Shown here piece after piece: positions 1-13,700 of a DNA stretch of 64,000 nt (the first letter of the stretch is position 1; each line of letters starts with the position of its first letter). Made by a program: the position numbers and the translations under genes. Origin of the DNA: Diprion similis (taxonomy: Eukaryota; Arthropoda; Insecta; Hymenoptera; Diprionidae); NCBI RefSeq assembly GCF_021155765.1, contig NC_060112.1, positions 17,794,001 through 17,858,000 on the forward strand. Direction: 5' to 3'. Below the pieces are notes generated by a model. It did no database searches and was not told the DNA's origin. It saw only the letters and a list, made by a program, of their open reading frames with translations.

Positions 1-2990
1 TTACAAAACAGATATGAATCGACAGCTTGAAAGTTAAAGAATAATGTTCGGCGGTAGATTTTCAAATTTGTAGAAATATTAAAATATTACAAGGCAAAAT
101 GGCAGCCTATAGAGGAATGAAAATCGATGTAACTGCTAAAATGTAAATAATTTGCTCAAAAAATTGTAAAATCCTAATGAAAAAACGGTAGAACTGTATA
201 ATAATTCAATTTGATTAAAGATAAATCCTGATCGTACAGTCTGGACTGTGGAGGCACGATGCGGAGCATATCAGTTATCGGTATTATTTGTCTTTTTTTC
301 TCAGTGGTGACGTTAAGCGATTTTGCGAACTTTGAACTGATCAGGACCCACGTGAGTTCAAGGCTGAACGCTGACAAAGATCGATTCATATCTGTCTTGC
401 AATTTTAATATTGTAAGTTTGTTTTTAATCAGTATCCAATGTCAAAACATGCGGCCTCAGGCTGGCCATGAGCCAGCCCTTGAACTTCCCGTTCTCAAAA
501 TCTAGGTTTCAAGTTCACAGAAAAAAAAAAAATTAATATCCACCTCGAATTTCGGACTACAAATTCAGATTAGTAATCAAGGATTTAAAGGCCGTCAAAT
601 ACCATATTACATGAATACATAACGATTCTTTTATTTTTAACCACTCTAATGCATCTACGATCACAAATGTCGGAAGGCGGACCTTGTATTCGTTATCGGA
701 AACCCAAACAACCTCCGTCTACTAATTTCTACCGAAATCCGAATATTTAAACAAAAAATTTTTTCACTATCTTGAATTCGCCCTTTGGATTTCGCAAATC
801 TGACTTTAGATTCGTGATTAGCGACCGAAACAACCTCATGGCACCAATTTTCATCAAGATTTAGTGAAAACTCAACTTTTTATTTTCGGGGTGATTACTT
901 ATGACTTACTTTTTCCTCTGAAAATAGAGAAATGGGAAATTGAAAAGATGTCGGCGAATTTTCACGAGTCCTTTTCTCGAAGATGAATTGTTATATGAAT
1001 CGAAGTTTGGGCTCCTGAAAGAGCTGACAAAACTATAAAAAAAGTATTTTCAGATTTTTGTTTTAATTAATCAAATTTTGGGACAGTTTTTTTGTTCTCC
1101 TGAAAAATCACAATGATGGCACTCATACCGTTTTGCCATGCAAACTTTTTACAATTTTACGAATACATTTACGAATACATTTCTGTGAACCATATCGTTT
1201 TTCAAGAACGTGTGTATGCATTTTTTTTTTTTAATTTTTCAAGAAACAAATGTATTTTCCATATCTTAGCACTAACACCGTTCTGCTGTGCCATCCTTTA
1301 ACCATTCGTTCATTAAAGATTTGGCTTAATAAATATTAAGAAACTATACATATACCATGTATCTTGTCAACACTTACGATTAACGAATATTCGGATTTTT
1401 AATCTAATGCAAAGAGAATTTATCTCATCTTCGATTAGCTGACGAAATTTTGGATTTCATTGGTTGAGTGGTTTTCGAGTTATTTGAATAAAAAAAAATT
1501 TAATCAGAAAAATTAAATTAAACATTCAATTTGTGAAATTTTTATAGGTGCGAAACACACTTGAGCGGGAAGTTCTTAGGCTGGCCCTATTAAGGTAAGC
1601 TAAATTAACCACCTTTCCATTACATAGAAAGTAATAAAAATGTTTTCTCAGCTGCACAAATTATCATTCATCATGACATTCAACTAGGTAGACGATTGGC
1701 GTTCTTCACACCATTTACCTTCATTGTTGCTCACTTATCGAGGATTTTCGCATTTAGCGATTCCATGTTAGAGATCACAGAAATATCAATAGGGTCAAGC
1801 CACTCGGCAGTCATTATTTTCGATTCGATTCTGACGAGGTACCACGCATGTGTAACCGTATGCTAAAGGCGTTTTTTAGTGTTTCAAGTCCTTCCTTCAC
1901 ATCAATCGTCCATCGAGAAAAACCCTTTGTGCTCCTCTGTTGTCAGATAAAAAATAGAACAAGATAATTTACTGCCATCAGTGTCATCAATTTTTTAGTC
2001 CTGGATATCTCCAGAATGAATTGACGGATCCAGATTTTTCTGGTCCCAATCAAAACGGCTCTTTTTAATTTAGAACTGTTGAGATTTTGGATTTGATTAA
2101 CCCGGCATTTTTCGACTTATTAGGCTCACAAAATTAAAAAAAAAAAAAAATCACCCAACAAAGTTTACTGAACTTGAAACACACCCAAGTAGGAGGCTTG
2201 TAAGTTGCGTGGTCCACGAAGGTCAGCTAGATAAACCACTTTTACGTCATGGAACACATCAGACCTTCAACCGAATACAGTGGCGTGTATGCAGAAGATA
2301 AGTTAGAAATAAAATTCGTCTCGGTTTCAATCTTGGAAAGTGGTGAACGAGATCTGGTTTATGTTTTTTCTCACTTGTTTTTCGAACTCCACACGAGATA
2401 TGAGCCCGTCTTCAGGCACGCAGTGTGATAACTGCAATGTAGTATCCATGCGAAGAAGAGAGCTGCTACATTGCTGTGCATGTATGCAACATATGTAGTA
2501 CACAATTGCTAGCAGAGGAATTTTTACGGGTGCGGTAAAAAGTCTGCTGCAACCTTTAACACACAAATGTAATGCGATCTCTATTGTTGTTGATCAGAGC
2601 TTTGATCTATATCAAAGTGAATTATCGTGACGTAAGGTAGTTCATCATTGTATTAAATCCAGGATTTAGAAACCGTTGGAGTACGAGCTGTGCTGGATTA
2701 ATTATCCCTCGTCACTTCATACGCGATTGAACGGTTGCCGCTTATTGGGTGTTCCGTTTTAGCTGGGAATAATCGGTCAGAGTTGTGAAATTTGATCGAG
2801 TCGAAGAATACGATGGAGCGGAGGTGGTAGGGAATAATCGAGTGACGATTGTAATTCGGACAAATATTTTTCACGCCTTAAGCGTAGAACGTAAAGTTTA
2901 ACTCTACGCTATTGTGTTTATATATTTTTTCGTAGCTGTCTTATCGAGGCTGTCGTTCAACTACCATAAACTGTATCGAGCCAGGGCTTC
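1..2990. other. Intergenic region with degenerate repeats
   Basis: I find no convincing gene here. Open frames are short and lack splice-compatible neighbours. The region holds degenerate repeats: an element near 460-520 on the minus strand resembles plus-strand copies near 1550-1625 and 2175-2255 (shared words include GGGAAGTTC and GGCTGGC). A short motif containing AAACAACCTC recurs near 705 and 828. This looks like old transposon or satellite debris. Confidence 0.5.
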
Positions 2991-2993
2991 TCT

Positions 2994-3000
2994 TATAAAG
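2994..3000 (+). promoter_or_regulatory. TATA box of dehydrogenase copy A
   Basis: TATAAAG lies about 120 bases upstream of the copy A start codon. An arthropod-like initiator (TTCAGTT) has its A at 3030, 36 bases downstream, so transcription probably starts there with a short 5' leader. Copies B and C also carry a TATA-like box upstream, which supports a real promoter. Confidence 0.5.
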
Positions 3001-3116
3001 CTTGATCCTTGTTGATCTGCTTGCACTTCAGTTCATTCGCTGATTGTGAGTCAACTCGTCGAGCAAGTCGGTTCTGCTTTTCCTTACAAGAGTAACAGAC
3101 TTTTGTTTTCGCTAAA

Positions 3117-6100
3117 ATGGAGTTCCTCAGCTTCGATTCAAAGTCGAAATCGTTAACGCTGAAGAAGGGTGACATCCCGGTACCAAAGCCTGACGAAGTT
3201 TTAGTCAAAGTTGCATATTCTGGTATTTGCGGAACGGATTTACACATTGTTGAGGTACTTATGAAATTTAAATGAAACACACGAACGAACCGTGATTTCG
3301 TAAACTACATTCAGAAATTTTTGAAAACATTTATTAACTTCAGACGAAGATGTAAAGCATATGTAGAACTTCGCAGAATTCAGGAGTATAGTTAACAGAG
3401 ACAGCCTATTGAGAAGGTTTGAGTCTACAGATTTGTAGGCATATCGACGTCTGCAGAATATTCAAACGACTTTTAATCACAAACGCAAATTTCCAATCAT
3501 TTCTGAATAATTCTAATCGCATTTCCTCAGACCAAGTTATCATTCAACCAACAAAATGATGAATTGAATTCTGTTCATCCGCCATCACTTGCCGAATATT
3601 AGACATAATCATTTATGCTATATTGTAGGTCAAACTAGCGATGACCACTAAGCTAAAAATAATCGATACATCGATAAATCGAGTCCAAAAAACAATGGAA
3701 CATGACTTGATTGAATGGGTAGAAATTAATCGATTAATCGATCATTTCGATTTTTTTGAAACGGTGTATTTGAAACGAAAATTTCGTCAGTACGTAGTCT
3801 AAATAGCGAAAAAAAAATTTTTATAATCTATAATTTCATTCCGAATGTTTTTCAATTACAGGTGAAAATATTCATTTATCTTTCACTTATTATATCAAAT
3901 AGGTACTCAGTAAGTAAGACAATGATAGTGATTGATATTGTATTGCGTCGTTCATGGGAGTAAAAAGCAAAACCGATTGTGAGGAAAAATAATCGCGTCA
4001 GTCGATTTATCGAGTTTGAAGAATCATAATCGATTTAAATAGTTTAATTAATCGAAAATTCATTATTTTTAGTCATTCTTAAATCAAACACTGGGTTTAA
4101 AATAGCTTCGCATAATATTCTACATATTGTCACAATCAATTTAAAAACAAAAAAAATATTCTATGATGGAATAGAATGTTCAAGTACGACGGATATACCG
4201 GTGCGGCAGTCAGAGTTATATAGATACAAGATTTATTGCTCTTTCGTGCGTGAAAGATAACATTTACTGCTCTTACATGCATGAAAACTGTGGTCTGAAA
4301 TGACATTGAATGAAAATTCAGTGCATTTTTACAAACAAAGTAGACAGCCTGAAGTGGTTAACTCGTTTACCACGAATATTTATCCTTTTCTCTACACACT
4401 CAAGACCAAACTCAATGTTGTCACATATAGGTATAATATTTTGGGACAGATTCCGTGTTATGTTCAATCGTACTTACGCAATGGATTGGAAATCCGATGA
4501 AGAAGCTGCGAATTAATATCGGCTCATTTTCTCCCTCACAGGGTTCATTTCCTTGTAAAAGCGACGGCCCTGTGACATTGGGTCACGAGTTCTCGGGTGT
4601 TGTTCAAGCCATTGGTTCTGAGGTGACAGTGTTTTCGGTTGGACAGAGGGTTGCCGTTGACCCAAACAGCGGATGCAACATTTGTACGTTCTGTCACGGT
4701 GGCGATTATCACTTTTGTCAAAGTGGCGGAATACACAATACGATTGGAATATATCGCAACGGAGGTTGGGCCTCGCATTGCGTTGTTCCAGAGTCGCAGG
4801 TACCTGAAAAAGAAAGAATTTTCTTTCACTGTGCAATACCGATCTAATTCTACTTTATATTTGTTATTTTTACCAAATGATTTTACTTGGCAGTGAAATC
4901 TTCGCACTAGGATCAGGAAGTGTCGGTCATCGACAAGATTTGTCCGCAACTTATGTTTCCCGAACTGTATCTTAACGCTCGCCTTGTTTTTTCAAGGTCC
5001 ATTTAGTTCCCGATGGTGTCGAACTGCCTCAGGCATCACTTGCCGAGCCATTGTCCTGCTTGGTGCACGGATGGGATATAATAAATCCAGTTCACGTTGG
5101 ATCCAGAGTTCTGGTCATTGGAGCTGGTATTATCGGTTCCCTTTGGTCGTGTCTTCTGCATCTCCATGGGCAGCGAAAATCTGTTACGGTCAGCGAGCCG
5201 CAGGCGAAGCGACGAGAGCTGTTCGGAAAACTGGGTAAGCGCACAGTTTCGTATTTTAGATGTAAACGTTCATCTAGACTTGACTATTTGACACGGTTTT
5301 AATGTGCGATGGGCTAATTCGTCGTTCCACGTCATGTGGAGCCGTAGTTGTCCTTATCAACAACAACAATAACAACAGCAACAATAATAATGATGATGAT
5401 AATAATAGTAATAATAACGCAATCACTCCAGTTCCGCCATACCCTTTCCAGCATGCCTCCGTAACAATTAAAGCATTAGGTCGAAGGTTTCACAAGCGCC
5501 CGAATATTGTGAATGAACTTCTTACTACATCGTGGACTAGTTTGGCTGCTCCAAGGTCTCACGTAATCAATTGTTGAATTATTTATAGTTCACGAATCGA
5601 TCGTACGCTTTCCTAGTTAGTTAAATTGACAGTACAATGCGTAACTGCTGGTCGTGTTAACACGCACACTGTTGCAGATATGTTTCGGATTATGAAACCT
5701 GCTGTACTTGTAATTATGTCGCCAGTGTAATAGTTTACATTTGCCACTTATTGCTACGCTGGCAACAATTCACTGGATTTATCATTCAGTCGGAAGAATA
5801 AATATGACCGATTCTGATCTACGAGAACTCTGAAGAGCGCTAGTTCATTTTGCACTAACGATTCTCATATTAATTATTAAGCAGAAAGTTTTTTTATAGC
5901 CAAAAAATCATTCATAAGATTCACTAAATTGAAAAATTTATAATATTGCATATGTGAAAAAAATCGTTGCCACGTCTCGCAGTTAGACTAACGGGAGGTG
6001 TTGAAATCGCAGACTTTAAAACACGCATCAAAATTTCATGGATAACCACTCAATTTGAAATAAAATTTAACAGCTGAACCGACTTGAATAAATTGAGTGG

Positions 6101-7150
6101 AAAATTTTTCACCGTTCAATAAATTTGATTGAACTCAATTGGAACATACCAATTCACGTACAAAAAATAATCGATGTTTACATACGTTAACAGAAAATAT
6201 CAACTAGTACTATACTGCTTATGAAATATTGGCATTACAAAGATTCATTGCCGTATATATTTAAAACGGCAAAACTTGAATAACCGGTTGTATTTACTTT
6301 AAAATTTCAAGAATTTTTTTTTTAAATAATCGCAGGGTTATCGGAGTTTGACCATAGTTTCTTGATACATATACATAAAAGAGAGTTTGGAAAAATAGTT
6401 CCTTATCTGAGAAGGCTTAGATTATACATATATTTATACATTTTTTATCCGATAAGTTTCTTGCTCGCGAATCCTGCAGATAGGCAACCCGCATAGCTGG
6501 TGTGAAAGGCGGTGACATGTTAAAAATTATCAAGGGGCATATAGTCAGCGGTGCATGGCTGAGACTTTAGAAAGAAAAGAGAATTGCGTGTTTGATCTAA
6601 ACTTATCTCAGTCGTAGCTTAATCGAACATCGAAATATCATGATAATTACCGCGTATGCGTCTTTTTGTCTGCAGGTCTGGATTATAAGGCAGTCAGTCC
6701 GACGGACTTGAAAGGTCGAGAGTTCGATTTGGCGATAGACTGCAGTGGTTCTGGTCCTGCTATCGAGTCGGCCATACCCCTGCTGGGCAAGGGCGGTCGC
6801 ATGTGTATATTCGGAGTTGCCAGTCCTCAGGCGGAAGTGAAATTCAAGCCGTTTGAGGTGGGCTGATAGTGATTCCCGCAGATTTTACTGTGAAAAAGAA
6901 TTTAATTAGCGATAAATGAAATGTAATTGGACCTTTTTAATTTCAGGCTTACATGAAGGAGCTGCAAATCGTCGCCGTTAATATAAACCCGTTCACTTTC
7001 CCGAAGGCGTTGTTATTGCTGAAAGCTATGGCCGACACCTACCTCAATTACGAAAAACTAGGAATCGGTGTCTACTCACTGTCACAGTATCAAGATGCTC
7101 TTGATGCTCTGAAAACTGGTGTGATCAGCAAAGCAGTATTTAAGCTTTAA
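3117..7150 (+). CDS. Zinc-dependent polyol (sorbitol-like) dehydrogenase, copy A
   Basis: Five exons: 3117-3254, 4542-4799, 4997-5234, 6676-6857 and 6947-7150, giving 339 residues, the usual length for sorbitol dehydrogenase-type medium-chain dehydrogenases. The family oxidises a polyol or alcohol hydroxyl with NAD(P)+ in the cytosol. Visible catalytic-zinc residues are Cys38 (GICGTDLH), His61-Glu62 (GHEFSG) and Glu149 (AEPLSC). The structural zinc site is Cys91, Cys94, Cys97 and Cys105. The Rossmann motif GAGIIG is at 174-179, and Glu199 ends the second strand, predicting NAD preference. All junctions are GT-AG with matching phases. The start is the first ATG of exon 1 and gives MEFLSFD, shared with copy B. 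The exact substrate (sorbitol, arabinitol or another polyol) cannot be read from sequence. Confidence 0.92.
3655..4060. repeat. ATCGAT-rich inverted-repeat segment in intron 1 of copy A
   Basis: Both ends of this intronic stretch are dense in ATCGAT/TCGATT words. TCGATAAATCGA at 3671-3682 is the reverse complement of TCGATTTATCGA at 4002-4013, about 320 bases apart. Clear target-site duplications are not visible. It could be a decayed MITE or simply AT-rich sequence. Confidence 0.3.
5358..5417. repeat. CAA/AAT/GAT trinucleotide microsatellite
   Basis: Imperfect run of CAA, AAT and GAT triplets inside intron 3 of dehydrogenase copy A. No coding role is apparent. Confidence 0.8.
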
Positions 7151-8609
7151 CTCTTGTGTGTAGTTTAAAATTGCTTCCTATATTCAAACAGCGTGATGGA
7201 TACACGCACAAACCCCTGTAAAGTATAAATTTACGCAGAAAATTTTACGAGTAAAGCTTCGCGTAGATGAATTACTTGCGAAACTGGCGACATCGGTGAT
7301 TTTGATCTAATTCAGTAGTATAAATGAATGATGTACATATTACGTGTATGTAATATAAAGCAACAGCATGTAAATTAACTACATGGCGCCGTTATTAGCG
7401 GATGTTCATCGAGACTATGTCAAGTTCTGATAAATTTTTATGAATATATTATTCTGCATCTTGAAACTGGTCAGCCTTGTCTTTGAGAACGAATCAATTT
7501 TTTGCAACGTAATGGTCTACTATATTTACGTAATGGCCGCTTTCTTTTTACGTCAATTTCCTGGTGAAGGCTTCAAGTCAACGCATCGCGAATCGTACTT
7601 TGGTCATTCTGCCTAGCAGATCCTCTGATAGATCAGCAGTCATGCGTCCAAATTATTTGAATGCATGTTTTAGTTTCATGTTCCTACTTGATAAACATTT
7701 TGCCCCGTCATAACTAACCAAGAGTCGATAAAAACGGAAATTTTCCCTTCGAGTTTTAAATAACACATTGACCATTATGCACCTGTTGCCTCCTCAAATC
7801 TTTGAACTTTGAAAGGTATTTCAAGTGTGCAATTTTTAAGAAGGAAAACAACTTCTGTCCATCAGTATCCGCCGGATTCTGTTTATCTGATTCGGTTCAA
7901 TATAATCGCACTATCTTTCAACAGTACAGGTGCATAACTTAATATACTTGATTGATCTTGTTATACTTCAACGAGACAATTCTTCAACTGATCAGAATTT
8001 CTCATACTTTTATAAACCTTATCACGACTTTCAGCGTCTGACAATTCGCGCCACAATAAAAATCCGGTCATCTCATTACTTTAGTCAGCGCGAGATACTC
8101 GTCAATAGGATCCATAATGGACTTCATGAGCCCCAGAACTGTTCGTATACAACTATAGCACTGATACTCATGACGTGTTATTAGTTTGGCCAGGGAATAA
8201 TGTAGATGAGTCAAGATTTTGTCAATGCAAACAGAGCAGTGAAATTCTCCATCACACATCACCCAACAATATTGTGAGCTTCTAGAGAATTCAAGATGCA
8301 TCGATGTTTGTACCGAACACATTGACCGCTGATAGACATCCCGTCCTCTCTCATGCAGGCATTTAACGGTTTTTCGACCCCCACTTCTTCGACAAACCGT
8401 AGTTTCGAACATCCCACATTTCGTTTACCATGCACGTGTGCATCCGAACGAAAGATCTGTGTAAAGTTCGAGAGTACAGTAGATCACTAGTTGTACGGAC
8501 GTAGGACAGAAGTGTACAAAGTTCACGCAGACAATAATAATCTCGCGAACGATCATATACTTTATTTTTATCAGAGTCACCGGTCAACCATCGTGTACTG
8601 ATTTAGCTT
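7151..8609. other. Spacer between dehydrogenase copies A and B
   Basis: About 1.4 kb holding the 3' untranslated region of copy A and the upstream region of copy B. Short open frames on both strands show no family resemblance and no splice-linked partners. I see no gene. Confidence 0.5.
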
Positions 8610-8616
8610 TATAAAG
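8610..8616 (+). promoter_or_regulatory. TATA box of dehydrogenase copy B
   Basis: TATAAAG lies 92 bases before the copy B start codon, in the same sequence form (TTATAAAG / TTTATAAAG) as the box of copy A. No single initiator stands out downstream. Confidence 0.45.
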
Positions 8617-8701
8617 CCAAAATCTATCAGAATCACCTCCACTTCGATTCATTTCATTCATTGTGATCAGTCGCATTAACCGATAGTAACTCCTGCATAA
8701 A

Positions 8702-10700
8702 ATGGAATTCCTTAGTTTTGACGCAAAGGACAAATCCTTGAAGTTAGAAAAAGGTGATGTTCCTGTTCCGGAACCGGACGAAGTTTTGATCAAAGTTGCA
8801 TACGCCGGGATCTGTGGAACTGACTTGCACATAATTGAAGTATGGGTTGTTGAAATTATATACACAAAAGAAAATAGAAAAGGCAATAAAAGGAAGATAC
8901 AACAGAACACCTTGTGAACCGAGTTATTTTCTTTCCTCCCAGGGCAACTTCCCTTGCAAATCAGACGGCCCCATCACACTGGGGCACGAGTTTTCGGGCG
9001 TTGTCGAAGCGATCGGTACCAGTGTGACAGTGTTTATGGTCGGCCAGAACGTCGTCGTGGACCCGAACACCGGTTGCGAAAGTTGTGATTTTTGTCACAA
9101 TGGCAAATATCACTTCTGTCGACGAAGTTCGCACAAAACTGTCGGTATCTTTAAGAATGGAGGCTGGTCTACCCACGTCGTAGTTCCAGAGTCACAGGTA
9201 TTCCAGTCTATAGTTAATTTTTAGAGGTCAATGGCCTTTCACTTTCGACCAGCGTGCAAGTTCAAATAACTCCAGTGGCGTGTTTTTTCGACTCTCACTG
9301 CAGACGATCGAACCGATCCAAGCCGCATACCGTTTACGGATTTTACTTTCTATCTTTCAAGGTCTTCTTAGTTCCGGACGGGGTGACGTTAGCTCAGGCA
9401 GTCTTGGCGGAGCCCGTGTCTTGCTTGATTCACGGACTAGACTTGATTAACCCCATCAACATCGGGTCCAGAGTACTAATCATCGGGGCTGGCATAATCG
9501 GGTTCCTCTGGTCAATCGTTCTGCACTTGCAGGGTCACCGAAAATCCGTGACGATAAGCGTTCGGCGCGAAAAGCGAAAAGAGCTCTTCGAGAATCTCAG
9601 TAAGTACCGCACTAGACTTGCGGTTATTTTTGGTGGCTTTCGGGATAATCGATACAAGGGGTTGAATCGATTGAAAACCTAATGTTTGAAAAAAAGCCTA
9701 GATGCATCAGTACTATTTTTTCGTAATATTTTTATACTTGTATTTTTAATTAAAAAATGTACAAGCAGAACCTAAGGTTCAATTACATAATGATTCCGTA
9801 GGCAATAACGACCCACGGAAAAAATTTGAAACGCTAGGTAGTCGGTCAACTTTCGAATAAATGAACCGATACATTCGTTTTTTTCCTTTTTCAATACAGC
9901 GAAGTTTTGTAGGTGGCATCGAAGGTAATGGTCAATATGAATTGTAGGTAGATAGTTCAATGATTTTATTATGTTTAATTGATGTCTATCATTTCACCAG
10001 ATTTGGGTTATAAGGCGCTTACACCGGCCGAATTGAAAGGTCGGGAATTTGATTTGGCAATAGACTGCAGCGGTTCCAATTCGGCAATGGAGGAGGCTTT
10101 GACCCTTCTGGGCAGAGGAGGTCGCCTATGTATATTTGGAGTGGCCAATCCCAACTCACAAGTTAAAATCAATCCATTCGAGGTGAGGCAATACGAATGG
10201 AACTGTCACTCAATAACAATTGGCGGTTGGCAATTGGTCATTCTATGCACTGAGAAACAACGATGTTTGAATCTATCATATAATTTTTTTTAAGAAATCA
10301 ACTTCCATTTATGCATGAATTATAATTTCATATCGCGATCAGTAGAAGCTGCTCTGTTCGATTGAAATGAAAGTTGAATGCATCAGAAAAAGTATTTCTT
10401 CCACATACCAAATCTTCTTACCGTTATGAGTTACAGAGAAAACTGCGCTGATAACTGCGAGAACAAATAATAACTAAGGAATTGTCGTTCTTACAGGTGT
10501 ATGCAAAGGAATTGACTATACTAGGTGTGAATATCAATCCATTCTCTTTCCCGAAGGCGTTGACATTGGTGGCTTCACTCGCCGAAACATATTTGGATTA
10601 CGAACAATTGGGAATCGGTGTCTTCAAATTGTCACAATATCAAGAAGCTTTGGAGACATTGAAGAATGGCCTCATCACTAAAGCAGTATTTAAGTTTTAG
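8702..10700 (+). CDS. Zinc-dependent polyol dehydrogenase, copy B (predicted NADP-type)
   Basis: Five exons: 8702-8839, 8943-9197, 9362-9599, 10001-10182 and 10497-10700, encoding 338 residues. Exon lengths match copy A except for one codon in exon 2. Catalytic-zinc residues Cys38, His61-Glu62 and Glu148, the four structural-zinc cysteines and GAGIIG are intact, so it should be an active dehydrogenase. The odd feature is the end of the second Rossmann strand. Copies A and C have S-E-P and S-E-L, while copy B has S-V-R-R (residues 197-200). Replacing the acidic residue and adding arginines is the change associated with NADP(H) use, as known for whitefly ketose reductase. The loop after the structural cysteines (RRSSHKT) also differs. 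NADP preference is inference. Introns are short compared with A and C. Confidence 0.92.
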
Positions 10701-13700
10701 ATTATCGCATGTAATAACCGAGAGATAATAGGTTTACTGCAACAATTAGTAATATTTGGTTGACTGAGTCAAATATGGCGAAACGAGGTGTTATTTTACT
10801 TGAAAAAAAAATATTCTGATTGAGAAGACAGCGAAATGTTTTGCAGATTTTAACAATAAGTAACAACTTGACTCGTCAAGTAAAACGTCATTTGTTCTTT
10901 AGTAGACTGAAAAATGATTAAAGCAAATGATTTTTTCGGCTGAATGTGTAATGTACAAAGCAAAAAAAATATCTACTCTTTATATACGTAACATGTACAA
11001 ACTTCTATACGTGCAAGTATATAAAAAGTTCATTTTTGACTGATACTAAAATATACCAGAATCATTTTCAGCGAATTTTTACCTTTTAATATCTGATCCT
11101 TGTCATTGCAAATTTTGCTCAAATCATAACGTCTGATTCGTATTGATTTGGATAATCACCGATGATTATATCGGATGGGGTGTCGGTACAGCAATTTAAT
11201 TTCATCCCCTGCAGTTGAGGTTTCCCTATGCTCGACCGAGGTCTTCCTTAATTAAGGAAAGCATTGATTTTCACATTTATTTTTCCAGTAAATTTCGATC
11301 TGCTGAACAATTAACAAATTCGGCGAACGCATGGTATTCTCCACAGTGATTACAACACCAAAGTGTGAGATTACATTGTTGTGCCCACATCGATTACCGT
11401 ATCCACCTAGTTAATCTGTCACGAGTTTCGTACAAATAGGAACTTCTTCGACCGCCTAATTGGGATGCCACGATCATCAAAGATTCCACAGTTTTATCAT
11501 CGATGACCTGTCGATATCGGGATGTATAACATGAAAAGAGATCGCCGATCCTCGACGTATAACAAAGTCAAGTACGTTGGTTCCATGTCATCGATTGGGT
11601 ACGGTCGAGGTGTCACACTGATGTTACGCTCTCTACGCAATGATTTACGCATGAGTAGCTCGATTGGTTGGCCGAAGTGCTACTGGTAGTCGGTTATGGG
11701 TATTGTATGCATTGAGCAATGCCGTAATGTCACGATCTTTGGTCGCATATAGATATCTCGTTAACGAGGACGAAACCGCCGGCTAATTTGCATCGCATGA
11801 TTGTGTATGCGAAAATCAAAGAGCACGTAACATTCTGGAATGCGCTGCTCTGGAATTGGTCCCATACAATACACACATGAGACAACCTATCACAAGGTGA
11901 CTCACGTATATCTTACAGTTCGTGAATTAGCTTAGATTGCGCAATGTAATATCAGCGAGTCCTTCAATCGAACTTTTAGAATCAATATGTCTGATGATGT
12001 GCATAATCTTTGTCGTTTAACTGCGGTTATAAACTGAAAAAATAATGCAGGTGCTCGTTCTTCTTTTTTGCCTCAATCTTTATTGATTATTTTCAGGGTT
12101 TGATTGATCGATAATTCATGCATTTTTTCTCTTCGCACAAAAGGTGGATTGTCAGTATTGTAAAATGAGCACAGAGAGTTCGAGTGGGGATTCAATCGCA
12201 AGATAGCCAAGATGAGCATTTTTCTTCACGTCTGGATAAAGTTGCAAAGGGTAAAGAGAGGATCTTGTTAGCTAAGGATATAATGATGCAATGATTTGAT
12301 TTGGCATGTACTTTAAATTTCTTTCGACTTTTTCAAACTCTTCGGAACATAAACTTTAACTTTTTATCTGATAACTCAACAGCATGTCTTTATCTTGAAT
12401 AGTGAGATATAAAATTGAAAAATCGATCATTTCCAGCCCCTAAGTTGATTGCAGTTGGTTTTATTACATCAGTGTTTATATCTTCTATTTCATATATACC
12501 ATCACGATTACCCAAGGTACCTTCACCCTTGCTAAAGTGTACAAATATTTGTTACGAACTATAGAACCAGATCAAATGCGAGCTGTAAATGGCAAACTTT
12601 TCAAATTTCCAGGCTTCAAAATGAACGAAGTAAATTCCACATCCTTAATTCCCTCTCAATTTTTACATACACGTTTCATCCAGGTGTGTAAGCGGATGAT
12701 AAGTTTTTTATCATCCCCTTTCGTTCGTCACGTCAACAGCCAGAAACAAAATGCTTCAACGTCGTTCCAGCAAATTTCGAGGCGACTGACCCCTAGTAAT
12801 GAGGTTTATTTTTTATGGAACGAAAACCGTGTAGTAAAAAATATTCCAGTCAAAACGTCACGTTAAGATAAGACGTGAATCTGCCTAATAGTTGTGATGA
12901 AATATGCCTGTTTAACTGTGTAATACACGCTGCGACATGGAACAAAATACCGAACGGGAGATAAGAAAGCAGAAAGGCGTGGTAGATTTGAAAATATATA
13001 TCTATAGGTATGCAAGAAGAGGTTGACTCGAGTAAAGTACGATACAAAAGAAGTCGCGAGTAAAATGAGCAATCATGTTGATCAGGGTAGGTATAGACGG
13101 AAATAGACCAGCATTAGAGAACGTAAAAAAACAGATAGCCACGTGGAAAACTGGCTAAGCGCGATAGGAAACGTATGAAAGAGGTCACGGAGTGGCGGTA
13201 GCGCGAAGTTGAAATAATCATGAGGACTTATCTTTCAGTCGGGAAATTTTACGTGCGATTGGAAGGCTCAGAATTTGCTCTCAACAGTTTTAAAATACAA
13301 CGTCAGTTGGACGTCGATATGGGTATTACATAATTCATTATGAATCTAGCGGTTAACATTAAGGGGCCATTTATCACGAAGTTAAGGTTTTCAAAAGCTG
13401 CAGGATTCTTTCTAAATCACATTTCAAATTTGCTGCCGAAAAAAACCAACCATTTATCGTAAATAAAAGAAAAAAGAAAGACATAAAAATTGCACATCCG
13501 CGGACTGTTACTGCCAGAAACTGAGTAAACTGTCTTGCAAATTTATGAGACGCGTCGCGAGATACTGACTACGTCTATTGGGAAGAGGTGTGCGCATCGC
13601 TCGACAAATAGCAGATGAGTGATCGGTGCGCGTAAGCAGAGGTGTGTTGAATACCATGACGTCGACTAGGCGTGCGTGTAAAAATAGGAAGATTTCATGA

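Noticed and set aside
12537-12866. 109-codon plus-strand frame between dehydrogenase copies B and C
   Set aside because: No recognisable domain, signal peptide or linked exon; composition is like translated noncoding DNA.
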